Shown: positions 16,967-27,000 of the stretch, piece by piece
How the letters are laid out: every line of letters begins with the position of its first letter
How positions within the stretch are numbered: position 1 is the first letter of the stretch
DNA from: JACJYC01 sp964558465
GTDB taxonomy: Bacteria; Bacteroidota; Bacteroidia; Chitinophagales; Saprospiraceae
DNA: 58,290 nt
Reading direction: 5' to 3'
Assembly: GCA_964558465.1 (NCBI GenBank)
Contig: CAZLEF010000043.1
Span: 1 to 58,290 of the forward strand
Notes under the pieces: generated by a model
Seen by the model: the letters and a program-made list of their open reading frames with translations, nothing else
What the model was told of the DNA's origin: nothing
Databases searched by the model: none
Translations under genes and position numbers: made by a program

Positions 16967-17990
16967 TTTTCCAGCGGGTTACATTTTGAAAAATCGGACC
17001 GATAAAACGGGTTCCTGAATTTTCCGTAGCCGCCCCGTAGGTGTGAATCCCTACCGCCGTCCGGTTTCCGTTCGGCAGGCAAATGTACACCGGAGATCCG
17101 CTATGCCCCCCCATCGTATCGATGGTGTAAAAAATCCTCCGGTCGGTCAGCCTCAACACCGGCCTGGCGTGGAACCATTGGGTTTTTCCTCCCTTATCGC
17201 CCGGATATCCCGAGATATTCAGGTACTTGCCCCGTAACAGGTTCGGCGTTGCCTCGGCAACCTGGAAAAATGGCCCGGTCATCCGGATGCCTGCGTTCTG
17301 CGGCAGGATAATAGCGCCATAGTCGGCGTCCTGATTCCGCGAATTGACCCACCCTATTACGGACCGGAACTCACTGGATTGAGCGGAGCCAAAAACCGCG
17401 GAAGTTCCATTCAGGCCGGGAGTCACGGTAATACTTTGGGCCCATCCGCCGCCGTCGCCGTGCAGAAAAATATTATGCCCGGCGGTGATCAGCACCCTTG
17501 GCGAAACCATCCATCCTGTTCCCAGGTAACTCTTTCCGTTTTTGGCTCGGATGGTGAGTTGGCAAATAGCCTTGAACGGAAAAGCCTGGGTGTTGCGGAC
17601 CTGCACCCGGTCGTCGGAGCCTATGATCCGCTCGATGCCTTGCGCCCCGTCGTCCCGGATGATCATTTTTGGCTTCATACCGGCCGCTTCCGGATAACTG
17701 ACAAAGTAGGCGCTTTCCAATGCCTCCGTTTCTTCTCCGGCGGATTCAAAACCGGAATGCATTTTTCCGGCCTTCAGCAAATGGGGGCTGTAGTTTTCCA
17801 CCAATTCCATTCCCGGAAATTCCGACGAAAGGTTTTCCTGGGGTTGGTATCCCGGGCCTTCGCCGTATTCCTGGAAGTACTCCTGAGGCTGAAACTGGCC
17901 GCCCGAGCCGTTATTGCCCGCGGATGCCGGAGGGCTGTTTTTAACCGGATTATGATCCTGAACCGCGGTTTGGTTTGTTTCGAAGTTCAT
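16953..17990 (-). CDS. V8/trypsin-like serine protease (S1 family) without signal peptide
   Basis: A 345-residue protein. The first ~118 residues are a low-complexity, Gln/Glu/Tyr-rich leader with the motif EYFQE at 37-41. The protease domain then begins RIIGSDDRVQVRNTQAFPF, typical of glutamyl-endopeptidase-like S1B enzymes. The triad is visible: His172 (LITAGHNIF), Asp223 (DADYGAI), Ser297 (TMGGHSGSPVY). No Sec signal is present, so the protein is cytosolic or exported by another route; the leader may be a propeptide or export tag. It starts 4 bases after the stop of the upstream gene, which carries the same EYFQE motif. Confidence 0.85.
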   Translation of the reverse strand: MNFETNQTAVQDHNPVKNSPPASAGNNGSGGQFQPQEYFQEYGEGPGYQPQENLSSEFPGMELVENYSPHLLKAGKMHSGFESAGEETEALESAYFVSYPEAAGMKPKMIIRDDGAQGIERIIGSDDRVQVRNTQAFPFKAICQLTIRAKNGKSYLGTGWMVSPRVLITAGHNIFLHGDGGGWAQSITVTPGLNGTSAVFGSAQSSEFRSVIGWVNSRNQDADYGAIILPQNAGIRMTGPFFQVAEATPNLLRGKYLNISGYPGDKGGKTQWFHARPVLRLTDRRIFYTIDTMGGHSGSPVYICLPNGNRTAVGIHTYGAATENSGTRFIGPIFQNVTRWKNEAP

Positions 17991-17994
17991 TTTT

Positions 17995-18642
17995 TTATTT
18001 TTTGAATGAATTGGAAAGAAGGAAATACATCAACAACGGGTTGTTGTTCCCCCGGCTCAATCCTGAAGAAAGCCCCGAGTCCTGGGAAAACAGAAGGAGC
18101 AGGGGCAGATTATTGTTTAAATCAAAACCCTTTCCACCCGAATTGAGCAAAAATTTGAAGATCGGAAATTCGTAGGATGCGTTATCGACGGTTTTGGTCC
18201 CGAGGGTATCGTCTGTAAAATCAATTTCCTTCAATTTCGGAAAACCGAGCAAATGCTCGATCAACTGGCTGTTCTGCATGGAAGCGATGGAGTCTTCCAG
18301 TTCTTTCAATTTCCGGATAAGACCCGTTTGATTGGGGAGCCGGCTGCTTGCGGCAACCGCTTTTTTCATCCGGGCCAGTTCCAGTTGCAGCGATCGCACC
18401 ATTTTGTAAAGCTGGGCAACAGGCGCCTGTGCAGGGCGCGCTCCAGGGGCTGCCGGACGGTTAGAGCTTGGCTTGTGGGCGTTCATGGCGTTTGCCGCCT
18501 CCGAAAAACCATCAATACTTTCGCCGAAAAATTCATTGCGGGTATCGTAGTACCCTTCCTGAAAGTATTCGTCGGAGCCTTCAAAAAAGCCATTTTCAAC
18601 GCCGCTTTCCAACCAGGCATCCAGTTCATCATAACCATTCAT
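17995..18642 (-). CDS. Unknown protein with EYFQE motif and coiled coil
   Basis: A 215-residue protein of no family that I recognise. The N-terminal 50 residues are acidic and aromatic-rich (EGSDEYFQEGYYDTRNEFFG), with EYFQE at 25-29 shared with the protease encoded next. A coiled-coil segment follows (LYKMVRSLQLELARMKKAVA; LIRKLKELEDSIASMQNSQL), then a C-terminal Leu/Asn-rich tail. No signal peptide. It lies 42 bases downstream of the first operon gene and 4 bases upstream of the protease gene, so it may be a carrier, inhibitor or scaffold for the protease. Confidence 0.75.
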   Translation of the reverse strand: MNGYDELDAWLESGVENGFFEGSDEYFQEGYYDTRNEFFGESIDGFSEAANAMNAHKPSSNRPAAPGARPAQAPVAQLYKMVRSLQLELARMKKAVAASSRLPNQTGLIRKLKELEDSIASMQNSQLIEHLLGFPKLKEIDFTDDTLGTKTVDNASYEFPIFKFLLNSGGKGFDLNNNLPLLLLFSQDSGLSSGLSRGNNNPLLMYFLLSNSFKK

Positions 18643-18684
18643 GATATATTCAGTTTTAAATTAAAAAATACATTTAATTTCAGG

Positions 18685-19425
18685 TCAATAAGTATGGTAT
18701 TCGTAGTTTTGCTGGGAATTCGGGTGTGTATTGTAAAAACTTTCACCCGTCATTGTATCAAAATCCGGAACATCCTCGTTTTCCGGCGCCGCAGTTTCCG
18801 CGCCGAACAATTTGGCGATCAACAATTCCGCCCTTTCTCCGGAACTCATTGGGTTGCAGCTTAACCTCCCGTGTTCATCCGTCAGGTAACTGAATTCCTG
18901 CCTGCCGGTCATGGCCTCAGGCCGGCCTGCTGCGCGCTGCGCCAGGTATCCGATCGCATTCATATAGGCTTCCAGAGAAATGTCGTTCACCTCTCTTCCG
19001 TATCCTTTTTCAATGATAATTCTGGATTCGGTTTTTCCAATTTGCTGCCCGGTTTTTGCATTGACCAGGTTACCGGCAAGGGTGGCGAGGAATTGAGGGT
19101 TTTGAACCAGTTTCAACAGGTTCTGCATTGCGTCTCCCTGCGACAGGTTTGAAATTTTTTGCTGAACCTGTTTTACCTTTTTTTTACCTTTTTTAAATAA
19201 TCCTCCGATCCCTTTGATAATGGTCGGCGCAAAGGAAGTAGCAAGGCCCGCAACCAATCCCAGGATTTCTTCAGCTTCGCTTTCGGCAAGATGAACGGTC
19301 GAATTTTCCAGTAAATTTTCCAGTTCCCGGTCGGAGTAATGTTTAAATTGATCGGAAAATATACTGTGCAGCGCATGGCTGTAACCGCGTTGCAATTCCA
19401 GGGTTAATTCCGTTTCATAATTCAT
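18685..19425 (-). CDS. Unknown protein with Gly-rich amphipathic helix region
   Basis: A 246-residue protein, first gene of the protease operon. After an acidic N-terminus (MNYETELTLELQRGYSHALH) it has a Gly/Ala hydrophobic segment ending in a Lys-rich tail (SFAPTIIKGIGGLFKKGKKK), then a helical region (NLLKLVQNPQFLATLAGNLV) and a Tyr-rich C-terminus (SQQNYEYHTY). The hydrophobic-then-basic segment looks membrane-active or assembly-related. I do not recognise a family. The ATG at 19425 is used; the frame above it starts with TTG. No signal peptide. Confidence 0.72.
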   Translation of the reverse strand: MNYETELTLELQRGYSHALHSIFSDQFKHYSDRELENLLENSTVHLAESEAEEILGLVAGLATSFAPTIIKGIGGLFKKGKKKVKQVQQKISNLSQGDAMQNLLKLVQNPQFLATLAGNLVNAKTGQQIGKTESRIIIEKGYGREVNDISLEAYMNAIGYLAQRAAGRPEAMTGRQEFSYLTDEHGRLSCNPMSSGERAELLIAKLFGAETAAPENEDVPDFDTMTGESFYNTHPNSQQNYEYHTY

Positions 19426-19556
19426 GTTCTGCAAAATTTACAATGAAAAAATGTTTATGCAGAACAAAAGTAGTCTCCAAAATAACAGGTCAACGGTGGA
19501 ATTTTGAATTGGCCGGAGATTTCTTTGAATCTGGGATGCTTTCATTTGTTGTGCAG

Positions 19557-19589
19557 AGCGATCCGATCGCTCAGAGCGATCGGATCGCT
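19557..19589. repeat. AGCGATC double-palindrome element, copy B
   Basis: AGCGATCCGATCGCT (19557-19571), a 3-base spacer CAG, and AGCGATCGGATCGCT (19575-19589). It is 10 bases past the stop of the hexosaminidase gene and, with copy C, brackets that gene. Confidence 0.9.
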
Positions 19590-19599
19590 AGAGGTTACC

Positions 19600-21486
19600 C
19601 TACCGCCCCGCCCGCCGCTTCAGCTCATCCACGCCCAAGGTGATCAGGTTGCCTACAGGCTTGCCGTCCCGGTAGCTGACTGCCCGGAGCGTGACCGGCG
19701 CGTCGGGCAGTTCCACGGGGTTGGAATATTTGGTGGTATGGTGGTCCGGCAAAGTATCGTCGATGGTATAATAAATGTCCAGCCCCGGAATTTCGGGCGC
19801 CATGTTCAGCCATAGTTTTCCGTCTTTCCACGAGGTGTTGATGATCGGATCATAAATGGCTTTGGAGAATTTGATGCCGGCCATTTCGGCGCGGTCAAAA
19901 TGGGTTTCCACCCGTTTGACAAAATCCGGCCAGTTCTTTTTTTCTTTTTGCGACCAGTACACCTCGGCCAGCGCCCAGGCGCGGGGGTACATCATGTATT
20001 CCAGGTGGCGGAAGGTCGGGATCTGTTCGGTCCACATATTGCCCTGGCCGCCCAGGATGTATTTGGGATCCACACCATCGGGAACGGGTTCAAAACTGTA
20101 GGATTTCTGCATCCGCAAACCGGCGTAGATCGGGGGTTCTATCGTCCGGTCACCCTGATAATAGTCCAGATAGGCGAAGGTGGTGGGCGTCATCACCACC
20201 TCGTGCCCCAGATGGGCCGCCTCAATGCCGCCCTTGACGCCCCGCCAGCTCATCACCGCCGCGGAAGGGGCGATGCCGCCTTCGAGGATCTCATCCCAGC
20301 CGATCATCTTTTTGCCTTTGGCGGTCAGAATCTTTTCCACCCGGCCCATGAAATAGCCCTGCAGATCCTCCACATGCCGGATATTCAGCTTTTTCATCAA
20401 TGCCTGACAACCCGGGTCTTCGGCCCAGTAACCTTTGTAACACTCGTCGCCACCCACATGGATATAGGGGTGCGGAAACAACATGGCCACCTCGGTAAAG
20501 ACTTTGTCGAGGAATTCGTACACTTTTTCGTCGGCGGGGTTGAGTGTGTTCTCGATCTTCATTTTGAAAGTTCCGTTGCTATACCACTCCGAAAACGCCG
20601 TACCGGGGTTCACCCGGGTATTTGGGTCTTTCCGGGTGCTGAGTTCAGGGTAGGCTGCAAGGGCGGCCATGCTGTGACCGGGCACGTCGATCTCCGGCAG
20701 GATGGTCACATGGCGGGTTTGAGCGTATTGAACGATCTCCCGGATATCTTCATGCGTGTAAAATCCGCATTCGGTGGCCGCTTCGCCCGGTTTGGGGTCG
20801 GCGCGGTCGCCAAAATGCCCCGCCCGGGGCACGCGGCAGGCGCCAATCTCCGTGAGTTTGGGCAGCGATTTGATCTCGATCCGCCAGCCGTTGTCATCGG
20901 TCAGGTGCCAGTGCAGGGTGTTGAATTTCAGCCGGGCGATCTGGTCGATAAATTGTTTGACCTCTGCCTTGGTGAAAAAATTGCGACTGACATCCAGCAT
21001 GATGCCGCGCCAGCCGAACCGGGGATAATCGGTGATCTTTACCCCGGGTACCGCCCAAACAGCTTTGACCGGGGTTTTGCTTTCAATTTCCCTGGGCAAG
21101 AGTTGGAGCAAGGTCTGTATGCCGTAAAACAAGCCCGCCGGCTGGTTGGCCGTGATGACCACTCCCTTGGCCGACGTTTCGAGGGTATACCCTTCCTTGC
21201 CGGTTTTGGGGTCGGGTGTATCGGCGAGGTTCAACTGGATGGGGCCGGTTCTGCCCAAAAGGGTTTTGACGGCGAGCCCGGTCGGGGCGCTCAGTTTTTG
21301 GGCCAGCGTTTCGGCGACCTCGCGGCCTTCCGGTTTGTTGTAACTGACCGCCGTCGTTTTTGTCAGCAGATAACTGCCGGCCAATTGTTGGACATCAACG
21401 GGTTGCGGGATCAATTGGATAGGGCCGGTTTGCGCGTTGGCGGTTGCAAACGCCAGAAACAGCGCCGGATAGAGCAGGTTTTTCAT
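19600..21486 (-). CDS. Beta-N-acetylhexosaminidase (GH20)
   Basis: A 628-residue secreted enzyme (signal NLLYPALFLAFATANAQ). An N-terminal GH20b-like domain (to ~150) precedes the catalytic barrel: GWRGIMLDVSRNFFTKAEVK, LHWHLTDDNGWRIEI, and HVGGDECYKGYW with the catalytic Asp347-Glu348 pair. A C-terminal CHB_HEX_C-like beta domain ends the protein. It removes terminal GlcNAc or GalNAc from chitin-type or glycoprotein oligosaccharides by substrate-assisted catalysis in the periplasm. Last gene of the SusC-SusD-lipoprotein-GH20 unit. The ATG at 21486 starts the signal peptide; the frame extension runs through palindrome C and is spurious. Confidence 0.93.
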   Translation of the reverse strand: MKNLLYPALFLAFATANAQTGPIQLIPQPVDVQQLAGSYLLTKTTAVSYNKPEGREVAETLAQKLSAPTGLAVKTLLGRTGPIQLNLADTPDPKTGKEGYTLETSAKGVVITANQPAGLFYGIQTLLQLLPREIESKTPVKAVWAVPGVKITDYPRFGWRGIMLDVSRNFFTKAEVKQFIDQIARLKFNTLHWHLTDDNGWRIEIKSLPKLTEIGACRVPRAGHFGDRADPKPGEAATECGFYTHEDIREIVQYAQTRHVTILPEIDVPGHSMAALAAYPELSTRKDPNTRVNPGTAFSEWYSNGTFKMKIENTLNPADEKVYEFLDKVFTEVAMLFPHPYIHVGGDECYKGYWAEDPGCQALMKKLNIRHVEDLQGYFMGRVEKILTAKGKKMIGWDEILEGGIAPSAAVMSWRGVKGGIEAAHLGHEVVMTPTTFAYLDYYQGDRTIEPPIYAGLRMQKSYSFEPVPDGVDPKYILGGQGNMWTEQIPTFRHLEYMMYPRAWALAEVYWSQKEKKNWPDFVKRVETHFDRAEMAGIKFSKAIYDPIINTSWKDGKLWLNMAPEIPGLDIYYTIDDTLPDHHTTKYSNPVELPDAPVTLRAVSYRDGKPVGNLITLGVDELKRRAGR

Positions 21487-21585
21487 GGAAAGTTGTTGTT
21501 TCTTTTTGTAAATTCCTGAATGGACTTGTAAAGGTATGGGCTCGGGTTTGATCCGCCAAGCCGAATCCTGAAATTTCTCAAGCGT

Positions 21586-21618
21586 AGCGATCCGATCGCT
21601 TTGAGCGATCGGATCGCT
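21586..21618. repeat. AGCGATC double-palindrome element, copy C
   Basis: AGCGATCCGATCGCT (21586-21600), spacer TTG, AGCGATCGGATCGCT (21604-21618). It lies between the lipoprotein gene and the hexosaminidase gene inside the putative operon, so it could attenuate or process that transcript. Confidence 0.9.
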
Positions 21619-21694
21619 AAAAATCAAAAACAGAACGGGGAAATGTTTGCACATTCCCCCGCCTGATCTCATTAACCAAAATTGAGCAGTATGT

Positions 21695-22270
21695 CTAATC
21701 CACCACGTTCACCCGGTAGGCAAACGGTGAGGAATAAAATGCGCCCCCGGTAATGTTCACGCCGGTATTGATCGCATTGAAAGATTTTCCATTCGTCAAA
21801 TGCATGGTTGCGCTGATCTCAAACCGGTCGCCCGTAGCGATCTGGTCGATTGTCAGGCCCAGCGCGCTCATGAGTTCCGTGCCTGTAGCCGTAAGCGTAG
21901 CCCTCGGGTACCCGGTAACCGGGTCCTTTGAATAGGCGGATGCGGGATAGGATTTTAACGGCACATCCGTTTTGCTGTTCGTCCCGTTGGCAGGGGTCGT
22001 ATCCGTAAACTTGACCGTCAGGTCGTAAGAGTCAAACAAGGCGCCCAAATCGGGGGTGACCGCCTCGGCCACCAATTCCATTTTGGTGCCGGCCATATCT
22101 GCCTTGCTCACTTTAAAGGTGGTGGCGGATACCGGGAACGGCGTTACAGTGCGCATGTACCCGCCCTGCTCAAAACCGAATTCATCGATCCGCTCGATCA
22201 TTTCCGTTTCGCAGGATGAAAGGGCGAACACGGCAAAGAGGACCGCTATTTTTAAGATTATATTTTTCAT
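21695..22270 (-). CDS. SusE-like outer-membrane lipoprotein
   Basis: A 191-residue lipoprotein (lipobox AVFALSSCET) that follows SusD. The sequence is beta-rich, with a pattern like VSATTFKVSKADMAGTKMEL. Downstream lipoproteins of this type in Bacteroidota glycan loci are surface glycan-binding proteins, but no named family is certain here. The gap to SusD is about 42 bases. The ATG at 22270 begins the signal. Confidence 0.72.
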   Translation of the reverse strand: MKNIILKIAVLFAVFALSSCETEMIERIDEFGFEQGGYMRTVTPFPVSATTFKVSKADMAGTKMELVAEAVTPDLGALFDSYDLTVKFTDTTPANGTNSKTDVPLKSYPASAYSKDPVTGYPRATLTATGTELMSALGLTIDQIATGDRFEISATMHLTNGKSFNAINTGVNITGGAFYSSPFAYRVNVVD

Positions 22271-22312
22271 GTGAAGGATCATTTAATGCTTGAAAATAGG
22301 TTTTCACCACGT

Positions 22313-23959
22313 TTATTTCACAAAATCCGCCGGGTTATTATCCCAGAATACCTGCACGGTAACGTTCGGTTTCTGGACGGCATTCGAATTCCTGGCCACA
22401 AAACCCGTCGGATAATAATAAGACCTGATGAATGGCCCGGGGTTGGGGTCTAATGCCGGCTGTTGACCACCGGGTTTTCCGGTCCGGCGATACAGATTGT
22501 ACGCCTCGATGCCGTTGCCGTGCAGAGCCACCCAGTATTCGGTCGCGATGATATTCAGGCGTTCGTCATCCGAGGCGGCGGCGTCAAAGGCGGCCAGTAC
22601 AGCATTGACATAATTTTCCACATCAGTGGCCCATACGATGCCTTTTGCAGCTTCAAAGGTGTTGATCTTGCCGGATTCCGTCGACCCCAGGGCCATGCTG
22701 CGCACGTCCGCCATCGATTTTTCAACGGCAGATTGCAACAATGCCCGGGCGTCCCCGGTGGTTTTCAGGATCAGGGCGCTTTCCGCCCGCATAAAATCAA
22801 CAAACGAGCGTGTCATGATCGGATGGATCCCTGCGCCGCCTGCCCCCGCGCCAAGGGAAACGCCTTTGCCTGCATCGTCGTCGTACAAGCCGCCGGCGGG
22901 ATAAAGCCCCCAGGCCGTGCGCAGCAATCCGTCGGGTGGAATGCCTTCGTTGCTCAGGTGGTCGCGGCCCCAATACCCTACCGTGGTCGGCAGGCAATAC
23001 ACGTCGTTCGCCCCATAATGCGCCGGTTTGGTATTGGTGATGCACCGCAGGGCGTTCACGTCGGTCGGGTTGCTGATGGTCTGCCGGTAAAAATAAAAAC
23101 GCATCCTCGGGTCGGGAAAACCCTTGGAATTGTACAAATGCCCCATGTAAGAGTTGGATTGATAATCCCCGCCGCCGGTCGGGCCGTACTGGCCGCCGTA
23201 CCGCGGGTGGCGGGTATCGGGGTTGGTCAGGTTCGAGCCGTATTTGAATACCAGGTTCTGGGCGCTGGTGGAGATGAGTTTGTCCGCTCCGATGAGTGCT
23301 TCTATCCCCGACTTGGAACCCGCCGCGTCGATCAGCCGCCGGTTCAGGTAGTATTTCAATTTGAGGCTGTTGGCAGCCCGTGTCCAGCTATCGGCATTAC
23401 CTGCGTAGAACAGATCGCCGGTAGCGGCGCCTTTGGAAGCGGCGGCAAAATTTTCGATGGCCTTGTCCAGGTCTGCCAAAGCGGCGGAATAGACCGTCTC
23501 GGCCTCGTCCGTCTTCGGGTTGAAATTGGCTGCATCCAACGCCTCAGAGAGGGGGATGTCGCCATAAGTATCTACCATGGTCATCAGAACGGAAGCCCGG
23601 ATGGTGCGGGCAATGCCGGCGTGTACAAACAGTTCGGCGCTTTCCACGACCGGCAACAACGTCTCAACGTCGGCTAAAATGCCAGAATAGGCATTGTTCC
23701 ACCGGCCGTCCTGCCCGCCGGGCGCCTGGGCGTTGTCATACAAGGCCGCCCCCTGGTTCAGCATACGGGTCAGCCGCATGCCGCCGTCGCTGAAGGTATT
23801 GAAATGTCCGGCATAATCCAGTTGTATCCGGGTCAATATGAAGTTAGGGTCCGCGTTGCTGGTATTGACGGCGTTGGGGTTGTCCAGCAAGTCGAGCTCG
23901 CAAGACCCCAACAATGCGACCGCCAAAGTCAGGACGATTAATTTGAATTTATGTATCAT
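22313..23959 (-). CDS. SusD/RagB-family glycan-binding lipoprotein
   Basis: A 548-residue outer-membrane lipoprotein (LAVALLGSCELDLLDNPNAV) of the SusD-like type, with TPR-like helices that cap the SusC channel. Diagnostic segments are ADPNFILTRIQLDYAGHF near the N-terminus and QPALDPNPGPFIRSYYYPTG near the end. It binds glycan at the surface with SusC. Encoded 52 bases after the SusC stop and followed by the lipoprotein and GH20 genes. The ATG at 23959 is the start of the lipoprotein signal. Confidence 0.88.
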   Translation of the reverse strand: MIHKFKLIVLTLAVALLGSCELDLLDNPNAVNTSNADPNFILTRIQLDYAGHFNTFSDGGMRLTRMLNQGAALYDNAQAPGGQDGRWNNAYSGILADVETLLPVVESAELFVHAGIARTIRASVLMTMVDTYGDIPLSEALDAANFNPKTDEAETVYSAALADLDKAIENFAAASKGAATGDLFYAGNADSWTRAANSLKLKYYLNRRLIDAAGSKSGIEALIGADKLISTSAQNLVFKYGSNLTNPDTRHPRYGGQYGPTGGGDYQSNSYMGHLYNSKGFPDPRMRFYFYRQTISNPTDVNALRCITNTKPAHYGANDVYCLPTTVGYWGRDHLSNEGIPPDGLLRTAWGLYPAGGLYDDDAGKGVSLGAGAGGAGIHPIMTRSFVDFMRAESALILKTTGDARALLQSAVEKSMADVRSMALGSTESGKINTFEAAKGIVWATDVENYVNAVLAAFDAAASDDERLNIIATEYWVALHGNGIEAYNLYRRTGKPGGQQPALDPNPGPFIRSYYYPTGFVARNSNAVQKPNVTVQVFWDNNPADFVK

Positions 23960-24011
23960 CGTTTTGTTTTTAGGTTGTAAAAAACTCAATTTCCGGCTTT
24001 TGAGGTCCCTT

Positions 24012-27000
24012 TCAGAAGGTCACCTTCAACGTGCCGCCGATCCGCCTGGCGCTCGGGCCGGTCAGGAAATCAAAACCAAGGCCGTTGCCTACGCCCAACC
24101 CCAGGTTGTCGGTGTCGAAATTCAACCCTTCCGGCATATGCAGGGCTCTGTACCACAGGTTGTTGCCGGTGATCTGCAGGGTGATGGCTTTAAACGGCGT
24201 CCGGGACAGCAGGTTTTGCGGCAAGCTGTAAGACAAGGATATTTCCTGCAAACGAATCGTGGAACCGTCATAGATCCGGCCTTCGTCGCCGAAGAAATAG
24301 ATATTGTTAAACCCGACGTCGGACGCAGTCACCTGGACGTTGTTCGGCGAGCCGTCGGCCAATACGCCCGGGAAGAGGAAGGTCTGCGCGCGGTCATAAC
24401 CATTTTCCAGGCCCGTATCATAAGTCAGCCCTCTGCCCATCAGGGCGCCGGCGGTACTGCTGTACAAGGCGCCGCCGTGGCGATAGGAAATCATGAATTC
24501 CAGGCTGAAATTTTTATAGTTCAACGCATTGATGAAACTGGTATTGAAAGCGGGGTTAGGGTCGCCCAATACGACCGGCGAAGCGGTGGCTTGCGGGAAA
24601 CCCTGGGAGGAAATTTCCAATTGCCCCTGCGCATTCCGCCTGAAACCGGTGCCTTTGATAATATTGAACGGTTTGCCCACAATAGCGTAATTGCCCAATG
24701 CACCGCCGAAACCGGTCACCTGGACTTCCTGCAAGGTGCCGCCCAGATCCACTACGGTCGGAACGTTCCTGGAATAGACCAGGGTTGCATCCCAGCTAAA
24801 ATTCGTTCCGGCAACAGGCGTAGCGGTAAAGGTGAGTTCAATCCCTTCGTTCCGGATCTCACCGATATTGATGGTCGTGGAGGTATACCCGGTTGAGGCG
24901 TCGAGCGGAGAACTGGTGATCAGGTCGCGGGTATTGCGGCGGTAGGCCGTTACGTCGATCCCGACCCGGTTGTTGAAAAATTTGCCTTCCAGCCCGACTT
25001 CCAATTCAGAGTGCAGTTCGGGCTTCAGGTTCGGGTTGCCCAATACGTTGCTGACCGCGTGGGTCTGCAAGGCTGCCCCGGATGCGTTCAACCAGGCTCT
25101 GGCGTCCTGATCCAATACGTTCCGCGTCTGATAGGGCCTTGGAAATCCAGCAGAAGTGCCCACGCCTGCCCGGACCTTGAGGAAGGTAATAAACTCGTTC
25201 TGTAATCCAGTGAAAGCGGAGGTAGGCACAAAGGATAAACTGGCAGAGGGATAAAAAATCCGTCTGTTTTCGGGTTCTACCGTCGACGTCCAGTCGTTCC
25301 TTCCGGCAAAATTCAGGTAAAGGAAGTTGTCATAGTCGAGGGTTAATTCCCCGAATATTCCCATCCTTGTTTCTTCGGAAGTAAAATCACTGCCGGTATT
25401 GTTGATAAAGTTGTCGTGCCGGAACAACCCTCTGGCTAATTGAACGGAACTGGCTACGCTGTTTACCCTGAACACATCGTTGCGGATATTGCCGCCCAGT
25501 TTGGCAGCCGCGGTCAGTTTGCTGAGGAGCGGCAGGTTATACGAGAGGATCAGGCTGTTGTCCCAGATAGTATTATTCAGATCCCGGGTAAAATAGGCGC
25601 CGGTGGGCGCTTGTACGCCGCCCTTGCCGAGTTGGAATTCCTGATTTTCGGTATAGGTATCCAGGCCGGCCCGATAAATCAGCGAAAGGTCTTCGGTGAA
25701 TTGGAAATTGAACGACGTTGTTCCAAAAAAGCGGTTGACCTCGCCGGTTGTTTTGTAATGTTTAAGCACCCAGCGCGGGTTCACAATGTCGTTCGGGCTG
25801 CGGAAATAGACCGAACTGCCGTCTACCGGGTTTTCATAGGGCCACCCCATCAGATCCACCTGACGCGGCGTGAACATCACGTTGGCCAGCACGGATGGAA
25901 AATCCAGCGCGTTATTTCCGGTGCCCCCGCTCAGGGGAGGCGATTCCTGGTCCGTATTGGCAAAACTGAAAGAAGAAACCACCGACAGTTTGCTGCTCAG
26001 TTTGGAGGTAACCCCCAGGCCGAGGTTGAGTTTCTTCAACCCGTTTTCCGGGATATAACCTTGTTCATCCAGATAACCTGCGGAAAGGTTATAACTCGAA
26101 CTTTCATTGCCGCCGGAAATGTTCAACGAGGTATTGGCAATAACCCCCGTGCGGAAAAAATCGCTGACATTGTTCGGGAAAACCACCATTTCATAAGGAC
26201 TCACCGAGGTCACATAATCCGCCATAGCCGCCCGGGCCGCCAGGTTGGATAAAAACGCATAAGGGTGGGTAGTCAGGGCGGTGTTTGTATTTTGGGAAGG
26301 ATAAATTCTGGCTTCCTCCAGAGTAGGCCCCCAGTTACTGAAGAAATACCCCAGGTTTTGCTGGAACCCGCCGACGTAATCGTTCTGGTACCTGGGCAGG
26401 TGGGCGGTATTGGTAAAATAGGACTGCGTCAAATTAAATTCCGCCTTCCTCGTTTTACCGCTGCCGTTTTTGGTGGTCACCAGGATCACGCCGTTCCGGC
26501 CTTGGTCGCCGTAGGTTACCGTCGCAGCCAACCCTTTCAGCACGCTGATGCTCTCGATGCTGTTGGGGTCCAGGTCCAGAAACCGGCTGGAGGCCGATTG
26601 ACCGCCGGAGGTAAAACCGCCCCGCGAGTTGGTGCTGGAGTTGAACGGTACCCCGTCCACCACAAAAAGCGGCTGGTTGGAACCGGTGATGGACGAATAC
26701 CCGCGGATGGTGATGTTCGTTCCCGTACCGGACACCCCGGACGTAGAAGTAATGTTAACCCCCGGGATCTTGCCTTGCAAAACCCTGCCGACATCCGCCT
26801 GGGGCCGGTCCTGAATGGCTTTCTCATTCACGGTGGATACGGAATACCCCAAGGCTTTTTTGTCGCGCCGGATGCCCTGGGCGGTAACGACCACGAGTTC
26901 GGTGTACACCGCGTCGCTTTCCATGGTCAGGTCGACCGTGGTGCGTCCGTTGATCTCAACATTGGCGGTCCGGAACCCCGTGTAACTGAAAACCAATACA

